A stretch of 64,000 nucleotides of DNA from Colletotrichum lupini (lineage: Eukaryota > Ascomycota > Sordariomycetes > Glomerellales > Glomerellaceae). Under the pieces are notes generated by a model that saw only the letters and a list, made by a program, of their open reading frames with translations, searched no databases and had not been told where the DNA came from. The stretch lies in the NCBI RefSeq assembly GCF_023278565.1, contig NC_064680.1, positions 124,001-188,000 on the forward strand, given 5' to 3'. Of the stretch, positions 34,419-45,980 are shown one piece after another. How positions within the stretch are numbered: the stretch's first letter is position 1; every line of letters begins with the position of its first letter. Both the position numbers and the translations under genes were made by a program.

Positions 34419-35876
34419 AGCTGATGTACGGTGGAGAAGAGTCACATGAACTTGGTTCGTTGACGGGATGGTGAGAGATGCGCATCGAGAAAACGCAATT
34501 GGCTAGGTCTAGGTGGTGAGCCACAGGTTGTTGCACATCACCTCCCCGGTATTTTCGCGTCAGATGGCACCCCATTAATGCAATGGCAAGACAAAGCCTA
34601 TGGTCCCCGGCACTGAAGGGTTCTGTGAAGACGGCGGGAGACCGTCGGACGATTACGGGGCCCTTGGTCATAGTCAATCCAACCTTGGAGTGCCGAAGTT
34701 CCATCTCCGGCGTCCAACACAGCATTAAATACTGTAGATGAAGTAGAGCTCTGCAGTGATCATCATACAGTGGATATTCGACCCTCATTTCAAAGTTGTG
34801 CCAAGAGTCATCGCAAAAACTCAGTATGTCGTATTCTGCCCCCAATCCCCCATTTCATTGGAGGACTTTGATCCTCAGAAAGACGAGAGACATGGTTCTG
34901 ATTGTGATGAAGCCCGTCCCGTTGCGATGATCAAAGAGATGAGAAGAGGACGTTCTCGCGCAGAGTTTCGCTCACTGTGAAATCATTCCTCCTCGTCAGG
35001 CTCACCAACTCACCTACCTCCCCTGGTTCGTTTCCCTTGGCAGAGCAGCCCTGTATTGAAACCATCCACCGATGCCAACCAGCTCTCCCCCTTCTCATCA
35101 GCCACCATCTGCACCTCGGTTCCTTGAGCCCGAGAAGAGACGATATTCTTCCACTCTCATATTCCTTGTCTTGGGCTTTTGCCCAGCGCCCAGCGCAACG
35201 AAGCGCGCCGGACGGCCGCGCCGCTCTGGGCAGATTCTAGGACCTGGGTGGGAGAGATGCTAGGACCTTGGCATAACCCAGATGGCTTGCCGCATGCCAA
35301 GGAACCCTTATGTATATGCTAACATGGTTTGTATTGGAGGAATGAAAATTTCAGATGGGAGAGTGCGGCCGGAAGTGGGTGCTAGTGAGCGATGAGTTGA
35401 GCTGTAATTGTGGAGGACGACTCCCAATTGCATTTTAGCGGTCCAAACACGACGCGTCTAGGGGGAAGACTCAACTCTTGGCACTTCGGGAAAAGGATCA
35501 GTAACGAGCGATACTAATCTTTAAACGAATCACCCATACGGAAAAGGCCATTGTCGACGATGCACACGGAAAACGGGTGGGACAGATCTAATCATCATTC
35601 AAATGCTGAGTCATATTGTTCAATATAGACAATGCAACTATATTTCCGTCATCATCGCTCATAAATGTCCGCCAATATGCTACGAATAAGAATTATGTAT
35701 AAGAAGTAGTGACCAAGTCGTCACATGGATTGTCCTGATGAACAATTAAGCAAACAACCCTAAGTTCTCTTTCCCTTGTCCAGTCCTCAAATCCAGATCA
35801 CCCGGGCTTCCTGTTTGCTGAATCGTCCATCTCTCTCTTCTATGACTGTTGCTCAGAAGCTGCGTTCTCTAAGCAT
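34419..35876. other. Convergent 3' region between BNR_4 gene and aspartic protease
   Basis: 1.46 kb of convergent downstream DNA, AT-rich around 35590-35710. No gene or repeat recognised. Confidence 0.5.
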
Positions 35877-37182
35877 TTAGAGGGTCTTGACGGCCCAGCC
35901 AAGCTGCTTGGTGCTGCCGTTGAAGACAACGAAGGCAGCCTTGAGGGCAATGTCACCGTAGATGGAGATGCCGATGCCGGCGTTGCTCTGAAGGCCACCG
36001 AAGCAGGTGGAGGTGCTGATGGGAGCGTAGTTCATGTAGCTGGCGGGGATGGTGATGCGAGCGGTACCGACGCCGAAGGTGAAGGAGGGGACGGTCGCGG
36101 AGCAGGGGAAAGTGTAACCACCCTGGGAAGAGTCGTACTTGGCACCGGTGATCTTGGCGTAGTAGGCGGTGACGATGGCCTGGGGAAGGAGGAGAAGGGT
36201 GGTGCCGGTGTCAGCAATACCGGTGACGGAGCTGGAGACGAAGCTGGCGGAGCCGACCTGGTAGCCGGAGGAGGTGAACTGCCACCATCCGTTGGCGGAG
36301 TTGACGGAGGTGTAGGTGATGGAACCAGTGTAGGCGGTGCTATCAATGTAACCGAAGTTGTACTTGCCGGCTATAAGTTCAATGTGTTAGTATCAGCTGT
36401 CCCATCTCTTGATACCACATCTAGTGAGAATGTGAGCGAGTACTTACCCGTGCCGTGCTTCAGGTCAGCAGTGAAGAGGAAAGAGTCCAACTTAGACTTG
36501 GCAGTGTCGAAGAAGGTGGTCTGCTGGGTGGGCGAGACGGTGTTAATGTTGCTGAAGCCGAGACCAAGGAGACCGTCCAGGTCGCTCTCGGAGGTGAAGG
36601 AGTCCGAGACGGTGGAGGCAGCCTCGACGGCCTGGCCGGTAACGGTCAGACCGCCGACGGTGACGGTGTCCTTGTAGACGATACCGCTGGAGCTGGAGCT
36701 TCACCGTAGGAGATGGACCAGGTGGCGCCGGAGAGGCGGGAGGCGGTGGAAGACTTGGAGGGGTCGTAGACGGTCTGGCCGTTGCGCTGGCTGGCCGGGG
36801 TGGAGGTCGAGAAGACCCACAGGTCGGAGGAGCCGGTGTCGAAGTCGAGGTTGAGGGTCTGGGCCGGGGTGCCGATCTGGACGGGGCTCAGGTACTCGAC
36901 ATCGTACTCCTGGGGGTTGGCAGCGACACTGCCAGTGGCACGCTCGACGAGGCCGGCAGAGCTGATGTTGGCGACAACGGCAGCGAGGTCGGCGGGGAGA
37001 GGGGCCTTGTACTTGCGGTAGGCCTTGGCGAGGGCGAGGGGGCCGGAGCGGACGTAGCGGGGGTTCTTGATCTGCTCGACGGTGAAGCCTCTCTCCTGCT
37101 GGGCACCAGCGGGGAGGGCGGCGACGGAGGAGGCCAGGGCAAGGCCGGCCGTGAGGGCCGAGACGAAGGATGAGCCAGTCAT
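35877..37182 (-). CDS. Secreted pepsin-like aspartic protease, reading frame broken by one base
   Basis: Family A1 endopeptidase of the aspergillopepsin/endothiapepsin type, secreted as a zymogen. Exon 1 is 37182-36448 and exon 2 is 36370-35877 (77-nt intron, GTAAGT..TATAG). Signal peptide residues 1 to about 22. Propeptide to about 85. First active-site motif [10 protein letters not shown] (Asp115). Second motif [12 protein letters not shown] in the C-terminal part. At 36700/36701, within the active-site flap (ISYG..SSSSG), the frame shifts: the coding length is one base short of a multiple of three. Upstream reads ISYGEAPAP and downstream continues in another frame as SGIVYKDTV. The rest is well conserved, so this is a recent mutation or a sequencing error in a repetitive GGAGCT stretch, not an old relic. 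Confidence 0.88.
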
Positions 37183-37316
37183 TGTGGGATGACTGAAAGC
37201 TAGTGAAGCCGGGGAAAGGAGCAGAGAAGAGGATATGAGGACCGAGGAGGAGGACTGGGAGATGACCGATGAGGATGAGGAGGAGAGATGGGATGATCAA
37301 CGGGGAGTTGGGATGG

Positions 37317-37323
37317 TTTATAT
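37317..37323 (-). promoter_or_regulatory. TATA box of the aspartic protease
   Basis: Minus-strand ATATAAA about 135 bp before the start codon, with a purine/pyrimidine-skewed leader between. Position and sequence fit a strong regulated promoter. Confidence 0.55.
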
Positions 37324-40095
37324 CGTCATCGTCCAGTCTATGAAGATGGTGTCTGGACTCTGTGACCGGGGACGGCAACTCGGGGCGATAGGATGGATCA
37401 TGGCGACATTACTCGCAGTCCTTGCCAACATCACCGTCTCTGGATATGTCAAGGCCAACAACAACAACAACAACAGGCAGGGGGGAACTCGTGAAGGAGG
37501 GCCCATCATGGTGTGCGGCACAAGCTAGCCGTGGGGGAATACCACCTTCCAAGAGGGAGCATCGTGCAATAGCAAGGCTGCCTGTCGCGACTCCATATCG
37601 CGCCGACAAGGACGATGATACTGCGCGTCATGATTCGAGAGAACAGAGGGGCTAGATTTGATGAGAAGGGACGGTAGTCGGTAGTGTGTAGATCACCAAG
37701 GAGGAACAACAAGCAGTTGACTACTTGCGGCAGCCATCAACGGGCAGGCTAGTCTCGAACAGGGGACTGATAGACTCTAGTGTCTAGAGCTCTTCAACTA
37801 AGGTCGTAGCTCCATCTGTCTCTCCGCCATGGAGCTCATGGAATGGTGGAAGATGGAACCCATCCCAAGGACCAGCCTATTCCCGGCCAGGGGGTGGGAA
37901 GGGTTATGGGAACTTTTGACCAAAGCTTGTCACTGGCACAAAGTTCCCAGCAGCTGTAGACTAGATGGAAAAGAGCAGGTCGGGCAAAAGGGTCGAACGA
38001 GTCGAGGCTTGTTTGTCGAATGTCGACGCACCGCCGTCCTCCGCTCTTGGATCCAAGGCCGGAAGTTGAGATGAGTGAAAAGGGGAATTAGGCCAAGGAA
38101 ACAAGCAGCAAGGCACCGAAAGCAGATGATATGAATGGAGCCGAGCTGATGGAGGGGGGTCCGCGGCGGGGAGAGGAGCACCGGCGGAGGGCGGGACCAA
38201 CCAATCCAGAGGCGAGACGAGGTATTCTCGTCTAAAGCGATCTGATTCTAGTCCATCACTCCATGATCCATCCACCCTCGCGATAGCCCCGGTGCCGGTC
38301 CTGAGTGGTGCTGTGTGGTAGAGTGGTCCCTCGTTCTCGAGTCGACGTTGAAAGCACCTACCTTTCCGGGACATGGCTCCGGGAGTCAGCCAGGCCACAT
38401 TACGGTCCAAGTCCGCTGGGGCTCCGGGAAAGGTCGAGGGTTTGGCTGGTACGTCGAGACAGCAAGCAGGCGAACCCATGCTTTGCGGCGGCGTGGTGGT
38501 GGTGTTCTGACGGCGAACCTACGACCATCCCGTCTCTTCCATTGGTCTTCTTGGCTCTTGATGCGCCTCGGCACATGGAAACAAGCTTTACCGCCAAGTC
38601 CCCACCCGCAATCCCGCATGCGCGCCCAGAGGTTGGCGATTGCGACCTTGCGAACCCTTCGATTGCTCAATCCCCCGAGGGCATAGCTTCATTCCATGCC
38701 TGCCCAGAAAATGCCCAGTCTGGGGCCGCAGCAGGTACGAGATCGAGGCCAAGACGGGAAGGAAGAAAAGAGAGTTTTCTAGGTTTCTGGGGGGAAGAAT
38801 CCCAGGGGGGGAGGTGGAGGAGAAAGAGGGACATGAAGGCTGAAGCGAAGGGGAACAGACAGGACAGGGGGGGGGGGGTTGAAGGGGGGATCACGCCGCT
38901 TGCCGCCGCAACTCCATTGTCTCTTTGCACATTCTCTGTGTCAACGCGGGATCCAGCTGAGCGGGTTTCGGCTGTTTGCTGCCATCTTGGCGATGTTTCT
39001 TGGCGATGCTGCCCTGTGGCCCCAACTGCTACCTTGCCTTGCCAACCAAGCGATGAGTGAATGAAAGTGAGTTTTGTGACTTGTGAGTGAAATCACCCGA
39101 CTTTGCGAGTGAATGAGACTGGGAGAGGTGTTGACCTGTCATGACGTGCTGCGGCTATTCCGGCCTGGACCCTGTTCCCGTTGCATTCAACTTCTTGATA
39201 GAGACTGGGACCTCGCGGATTTGGCGCCTCAGCAGGCGGACTGGGGTTACCTTTGCAAAAGTTCGCGCGTATTGATTTCGGGGTTGACTGAGCCATCCGT
39301 TTTCCAGCTTGTTTCTTAATTGCGCCCGTGAAACTCTTGAGAGGGCCTCTTCTCACATTCCTCATTTGATCTATGTCTCCGAGAACTTTGTCGTCATCGC
39401 CGTCGATGAGGCAAGAGAGGGGCTCAATCGTTCAATGAGCTGAAGATAGCCCCGAGAGTCGCCTCAACTATGGCCTAAACGCGATGCCGACTCAGCCGGT
39501 CTCCATACTATGAGAGAGATAAGAGATGAGAGAATCAAAGAAGTGTCCGTGGTGGTATCCGTAATAGGGTACACACCACAACAAAAGAAAGGAAGAGAAA
39601 AAAAAAAAAGAGGCAAATGGGAGAAAAGGGATCATCAATCAGTGATTCAAGTGCCAGGCATAGTGGCATTGCGAGAGAGAGCTCTCGACAGCGGCCAGCC
39701 ACTCGCCTCGTGCTCATCACATATCGCAATCTACCCGCCCCTTCTGCCGTCGACGCGATAAGCATCGGTTGGTGAAAATCAGCCGAATAAGCATGATTGG
39801 AATAAGATTGCGCCGTCGCAGAACTCTCAGCTACCCCGACCTGGGTCTCCCCTGGAACGGCTGTGAGTGGCACGAGTGCCAGAGTGGCAGACCGAGAGGG
39901 GGTACCATCCTTTGGCTCAACGGTCCTGTTAGGAAAAGGGGAAATCTCATTACGTTACCGCCAGGGCCACGCCAGGGGAACTTAGGTAATGCCATCACTT
40001 ATTTTGCCTTTATCGCTGGCCCACTCCGTCGTTCCGCCCCTTCAACGGAGATGGTGCTTAGTTTAACGTCTTATTGCACTTGATGTTGTTGATAG

Positions 40096-40142
40096 TATGT
40101 GTGTGTGTGTGTGAGAGAGAGAGATAGAGAGAGACAGAGACA
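40096..40142. repeat. GT/GA dinucleotide microsatellite
   Basis: A (GT)n block passes directly into an interrupted (GA)n block. Directly visible; intergenic, no function assigned. Confidence 0.85.
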
Positions 40143-41364
40143 GGAAGAGTTGGTGTTGATTATGACGATGATGATAATGATGTCGCGAGCTCCGTCTTCT
40201 CTTACTCTCGTTGGCCACTTCCATCTGCCATCCGATCTGTCTTGGTCTGCTGAATGAGACAGCCTCGGCGCGCGCCTGCAACACATATACAGCTGACGGT
40301 GTTCTAGCCCTTCGCGTTTTCCAAAGCTGACCACGCGCCCGGCGGCGAACTCTGCCCGGTACCCCCTCATCACGAGAGAAGAACTCCTGCAAGTCTGCAT
40401 TCAAATCTCGTTTGTCTTTCCTCCCATTTCCCATACAAATGCCTCACCCGGCTCCTGGCTCCTGGCTTTCATCGGCGATGGAAACAAAGAAGCCCACTCA
40501 TCAATTACCACAAACTATATGAAACAGCGAGCGTTTTCGTTTCGAATGAGGGTACCTTTGACTCTCATTGCGTTGTGCGCTGCCCTTGCTGCTTCCCACG
40601 GCCTCATGCCTTATTGACCACAGTGAGCGGATCATTCGGCAGAAATCGGCCGTTGAGTTCAGTCTCATCATGAGGCTCCAAACTCTGAGGTTCTGCTGGT
40701 ACAAAGTGTGCTGTTTTTAGCAGCATGACATGGCACCGACGGAAGGTCCAATTCGATTTTCTCATCTCACAGACCCGAAGGTCTCACAGTCTCACAGTCT
40801 CAACTCTCGCAACTCACTCGAGTCTCACACACGACATATTCGCATTATCGGACTGTCGTTGCATGCCGACGTGCGTCAGTCTTGGCACAAATCCGGGGAG
40901 GGACGTGACCTCAGGGCTCACTGCATGTCTGCATCCACGTTTTCCCAGCATGCCCTGTGTGGGATCTTCGGAGCGGCGTGTCTTGGCTGCTTGGCGAAAT
41001 GACACTGTGAACCCGGCGGTTTGTTTCTCAGAGCCTGTCACCATTATACCAATCGCACAACGCGGGGGAGCGGAGTTGCTGAGTTCAGAATCGTTATCAG
41101 ATGAACTGTGAATATATGCTCTACCCCGAACCTATTGATACAACAACCATACAATGGCCCTCGACGAGGCCCGCCAAACGGCTGGAAACAAACTGAAAGA
41201 ATCCTCTGAGATTAAGATCCGAAGTGTACCCAACGCCCGTCAACGAGAGGGAAAAAAACAAGGATCCTATCCTAACAGGGAAGGTGAACCAAAGACACCC
41301 CCATCGCCTCTATTGCGACAACTACCAAGCCAAGTGGGTATGATTGAAACCAAAGAATGAAAAA

Positions 41365-44300
41365 TCAACGCCAACCTGCCACGCTGGGCCTAGGTGCATG
41401 TCCCTTTTCGATCTTACCGGTCGCTGCCAGGCTCCCGATTGTGATGCGACGGTTCTTGAAGTCGGCGCTAGCCATTCGGTGCTGAGGCGTCTGCGGGCTT
41501 CCTCCTTCCAGCCTCAAGCTGCCTCCCAAGTGCATGCGCCTTGCTTGCCCCGCCGTGAATGCCCGATCGTTCCTGAAGTCAGGAGGTGAGCAGACCATGG
41601 GCGGTGAGAGCCTTCGCTCTGCACTGGCTCGTCGTGATCGAGAAATTCCGTTCGTGCTGCTAGCCACAGGGCCGGAAAAGCTTGCCGACGCGCGGTGGTT
41701 GGAGCCGATTGAGTTCACAGACGAGATACGTCTTGCATTTGATGCCGCCGTCCCTCCTATGGACGACACGCGTCGGTGCTCGCCGCGGACCTTCTTCATC
41801 GAGTGCAAGGCCGATCGAATCTTTCTAGGGTCAATGCTAGGTGATTCTGACTCTGATCCGGACGGCCCCTGCGGTGAAGGGGGGTTGTTTTCATCGGCAG
41901 AGACATTGCCGGAGAGTGACGTTCTCGGAGGAGGGCTGGCTCTCGCGATTCTAGAGCGGAAAGCCGGAGGCGACAAGTTCGAAGAACGGTGCACGTCCAG
42001 GGCGCGCAGCGGAGCAACTTGATCTCCGCTGTCTGATGACGGAGAGGAGCCGAGAGGCAAAGACATGGTCGGGATTGGCACTGTTGGTGATCCAGAACCT
42101 ATCGACGAGATACGGCCCTTGGTCAGGAAGCCAGCCTGGAATCTATTGGGTTTGGCAGGAGGGATGGATGAAGACTCGGGGAGTTCCAGAGTCGGGCTGT
42201 CGTCAGAGCCCGAGTTACCCGGATTGGGTGATGCTGTCCTCAGGTATGAGGGAAGAGCAGGCATTCTCAGTCCCTTCTCTGGTGATGTGTGCTCCGGCGT
42301 TGCTTCAAACTTCTTGGGCGTCTTCTCAAAGTCGGCCAATCCTGACTCTGTCTCATCATCCCTCCAACGGACGCCTCGCTTGGCTTCTGACTTTCTCTTC
42401 ACCGGCGTAAATGAGACTCCCTTACGGGGACTCCTCGGAGCCGCCGCCTTTCTACGGCGTGGAGACAACTTGATGGGAGACGCATGAGGCTGAGGTGTAG
42501 GCTCAGTTGGAGGAACAAAGGCTGGCTGGCGGATGGGAGAGGTGGTGTTGTTGACGACTGCCTTCTTACGCTTGGGCGTACCCTGTTTCCTGGGAGAGAA
42601 CTTCTCAACGGGGATCATGGCACCATCAGGCTTGACAACATGGGATGCGGCCGAGAAGCCAGCTTCTAGTAGTCGGTTGATGATTTGCTTGGCGTGTGCA
42701 ACGGCATCCTCTTCGTTCATCGCTAGTGTATCCTCGAGGGACGCCAGGATGTCGAATTGCGCCGTCAGAAGAACCTGCATCATGGCAGCATCGCCAACCT
42801 TATCCATCTCGAGAACCTCGTGGCTAGCTTCTCTGCCAAAGTTGGCCTTGAGCAGCTCAGCCTCTCGACTCAAAGTATCGATCTCAGCCGCATCGGACTC
42901 GCCTCCGGGCAATTGCTTGATGCTGTGGTGGAGAGCGGTATCAATAGCACGTTCCCAGTTCGTGTTCTCCAGCTTTTGATGAATGTGGTGGCGGCTGTGT
43001 TCCAGCTCTACCATGATGCCCTGTGCGGTTTTGCGAATGGCCAAAAGAGTCGCGGGCATCGCGTCCTCGTCACCTCGTTGGTCGCAGACGGTATCGAAAG
43101 AAGCGACCCAGGCAGAAAGCAGGCTGATCCGTCGCTCAAAGGCCCTCAACTTCTTCATGTTGTTGATCCTGTCCCGTCTATCATTGGCCGAATTCTCGTA
43201 CGCCACACGCAGACGCTGCACACCCTCGCGAGCGATCGCATCGCGCTTCTCCAATTGTTTGCGGAACTTTGCGTAAAACGTCTTCTCTGCATCCTTCTGC
43301 TGGGCCTTGAGCTCGTTGATGAGAGCGATCTGCTCATCAATCTTGACCAAAAAGTCCTTGACGTGCCTGTTGACGTTGAAGACGTTACGAGTCACCTTGG
43401 TCTGGATGTTCTTTGCCCGGTTCGCGTATCGAAGGGTGTTTTGCGTCTCGTCAAAATGGACACTTGAAGGACTGACACAGACAATCATGACAGTCTTGCA
43501 GTTGCCGCCGAGAGAGAATTTCAAGAGTCGTGTGAGTTTGCTGTTGCGATATGGTACGTGGTTGCGCTTGCGAGGGTCGCACAAGGCATTGATACAGCTC
43601 CCCAGGGCCAAAAGAGACTTGTTGATGTTTGCGCCTTCAAGCAGACGTTCGCCTCGATTCTTGGTGGCGCTAGCACGCTCGCTGCCAGCAAGATCAATGA
43701 TGCTGAGGGTTGCCATGGTGTGGGGTTCGTTGACGGAGGCATTGCGGTCCTTTTGCGAGACGTTAATCTGCAGAACTGCATGGGATCGAGATGAGGTAGC
43801 GTTGGCTTCTGTCGGGGAGACTGTACGCCAAGCATTACCCTGCACAATCATGTCCATGACCTCTTGCACGTTCTTGGGGTGATGGCTTGTCAGGCCGGCG
43901 ACAGAGACGGCCTGGTTGGAATCCTCGCGGAGCATCAATCCCTGCTTGCTGCCTCCGGGGATCAACAGGTCGCGAATGGTCTCGTTGTAAATCTCGAGGT
44001 AGGAGAGGGTGATCTCGGTGGTCTTGTCTTGGCTTCGCTCGGTGATCTTCTCGAAGAGTTCTTGCATTGTCATAAAGATAATTCCGGGGTGTTGTGATGT
44101 GCCAGTGATGGTGTGTGTTTTGCCGCAACCAGTTGCGCCGTAGGCAAATACTGTTGCGTTGTAGCCGTCGAGGACGCTGTCGATGAGCTGTTTTGTTGTG
44201 CCTTCGTAGACGTCGTTCTGGGTGGCATTGTCGTCGAAGATTCTGTCAAACATGAAGGTCTGGTCCTTGACCTTCTTGCCGTTGGGAACCACGGATCTTC

Positions 44301-44738
44301 CAAATCTGTGGACGGGGTTGTCCTCGGGAGGGTCGAAGACTCTGTGGAAGAGGGTATTAGGGCGAGACGAGACCGCAGTGACAGGTAGGATACTCACAGG
44401 CATCTGTCGTCGACGACCTTGATTACTGGTCGGATACCGCCTCTTTGAAGCTTTGGGGGTGCGGCAGCAAGCGAGCCATCGCCGAGAAAGACTGTGCCTT
44501 CTTCATTGCGGGTTCTGCACGCAGCCCTGTCAGTATTGTTGATCTTGGTTTCTCCCATGCTTTGCTACAGGTTCTTGACGTACAGTTGTGCTGCTTCTCG
44601 GATCGTGAATGGTCGTACTCGAACTGTCGAATGGCCAAGGTTAGCGTTTGCGCTCGACGAGTGGATTAAGATACGGAAGAAGAAGAAGGAAGACGAACCT
44701 GCGACCGTGATGGAGGCGGCATTCGGATCGACAACCAT
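41365..44738 (-). CDS. KIP3: Kinesin-8 motor protein (Kip3/Klp5-6 type)
   Basis: Microtubule plus-end motor and depolymerase that limits spindle and cytoplasmic microtubule length. Exons are 44738-44699, 44623-44584, 44526-44398 and 44341-41365, giving 1061 residues; the first two exons are only 40 nt each. The motor begins at VRVRPF (about residue 15). Marks are P-loop GATGCGKT (138-145), switch I NATSSRSH (250-257) and switch II DLAGSE (286-291). The neck continues as RYANRAKNIQTKVTRNVFNV, a kinesin-8 trait, followed by coiled coil (about 400-500). The tail is Ser/Pro/Arg-rich and probably disordered, with many basic SP sites suited to mitotic kinases. Assignment to kinesin-8 rests on the neck and the insertion-rich N-terminus. 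Confidence 0.92.
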
Positions 44739-45030
44739 GATTGCTAGCTATTGCGATGCTGTCTGTATTGTGTGGGTGTTTTCTTGTGCGAAGAAAAGAA
44801 GTGACTCGGATCAGTCCCGTTTGCCGGCTTCGAGGAGACTGTCGAGCAAGTCGCGAAAGAGAGCTCTTCGAGTCCGAGTTCACGTCCAAGTCAAGTGGTG
44901 CAGCAAACGGGGGTGTAAATCAAGAAATAAACAAAGCCGCTTTGCAGCGCGGGCCGAGCATGTGCAGTACGAAAGAGTATTGGGGAAGAATAAGAGAAGA
45001 AGCACGAGCTGCTGTGGGGGAAGGGCAGAA

Positions 45031-45120
<90 letters not shown>

Positions 45121-45146
45121 GGGGGGGAGGGGGGAGGGAGGGGGGG

Positions 45147-45195
<49 letters not shown>

Positions 45196-45980
45196 GGTTA
45201 GTGAGGGTGAGGGTGAGAGCGAGGTGGTGATGGAATGGAAGGAAGGAAGGAAGGAAGGAGAGAGCTGCAGTTGGATAAGAGATTAGGAGATGAGGAGTGA
45301 CGGTAGGTGGTCGTGAAATGTCTTGATTTGAAGGGTCCCTCTGTTTCTGTCTGTCTGTCTGTCTGAGCTGTGCTGGGCCGGGCTGGGCTGGGCGGATCTG
45401 AGCTGACGGTGTGCGCACTCTGGGCTGTGTGCGTGCTGTTTGGCCGTGTGCTGTGACTGACGTTTGTTGTTTTCCCACCCGCCAGCTGCCGCCGTTGCCC
45501 CCGACGACCGGGAGCCTTTTTAGCGAGGCAAAAGCGGATCCGCTAACCCCAATCCCCCTGCCGAACCCACCACCATCAGTGAGCAGACGAATGATAATGG
45601 ATGTTGTCGCCTGAGCCACATCTGATAACAACGGGGCACTGTGGGACTCACGTGGCTGATGTGAGCTGTGGCTGGTGTCAAATCCACTAGCCACAAACAA
45701 TAATAAAAAAACATCACCGCAGTGGGAGGACAAAGAAAGGCAAAGAAACGCTCCAAGGACCAGAACTACGGGTACACACTGAAACATGTCAGGAGTGAAG
45801 GGTTGGGCGAAGATGGGAAAAGCCGGGATAAATTTGAATCCATTTCAAACTTCAAAGTTAATCAGACACCAACCCGTTGTGGTTTTAATCGTTCCATTAG
45901 GTACTTTCTTATTGTTCACTTTATTTCTCACCTTACTTACATAAACACCCAATACTCTAGGCTCAAGCATGTGACTACTT
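44739..45980. other. Upstream region of the kinesin-8 gene with simple repeats
   Basis: 1.24 kb between the GH115 stop and the kinesin start, both on the minus strand. It contains the long G tract (45031-45194), GGAA repeats (about 45237-45259) and TCTG repeats (about 45347-45366). No gene: glycine- or proline-coding open frames here are products of the homopolymer. Confidence 0.6.
45031..45194. repeat. 164-bp poly-G tract (poly-C on the other strand)
   Basis: Eighty-nine uninterrupted G bases (45031-45119), followed by G blocks broken by single A bases up to 45194. It starts about 290 bp upstream of the kinesin-8 start codon. Such a tract can form G-quadruplexes and is hard to sequence, so its exact length is doubtful. 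Confidence 0.9.

Larger units (their letters stand above)
37183..41364. other. Largest gene-free region (4.2 kb) upstream of the aspartic protease
   Basis: No open frame shows a domain, a leader or conserved splice sites. Elements seen: CAA repeat (37457-37476), G-run near 38866-38878, A-run near 39598-39609, and a GT/GA microsatellite (about 40096-40142). A tRNA-like box pair at 37740-37800 was judged a false hit. It ends at the 3' side of the kinesin gene. Confidence 0.5.

Noticed and set aside
37738..37805. tRNA-like A-box (TAGTTGAAGAG) and B-box (GTTCGAGAC) on the minus strand
   Set aside because: Both boxes match the consensus with nearly the right spacing, but the D, T and acceptor stems do not pair and the anticodon loop would have six bases.
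44891..45286. Poly-Gly and poly-Pro open frames across the G tract
   Set aside because: They are produced by the homopolymer itself on both strands; no start context, leader or conserved flank.
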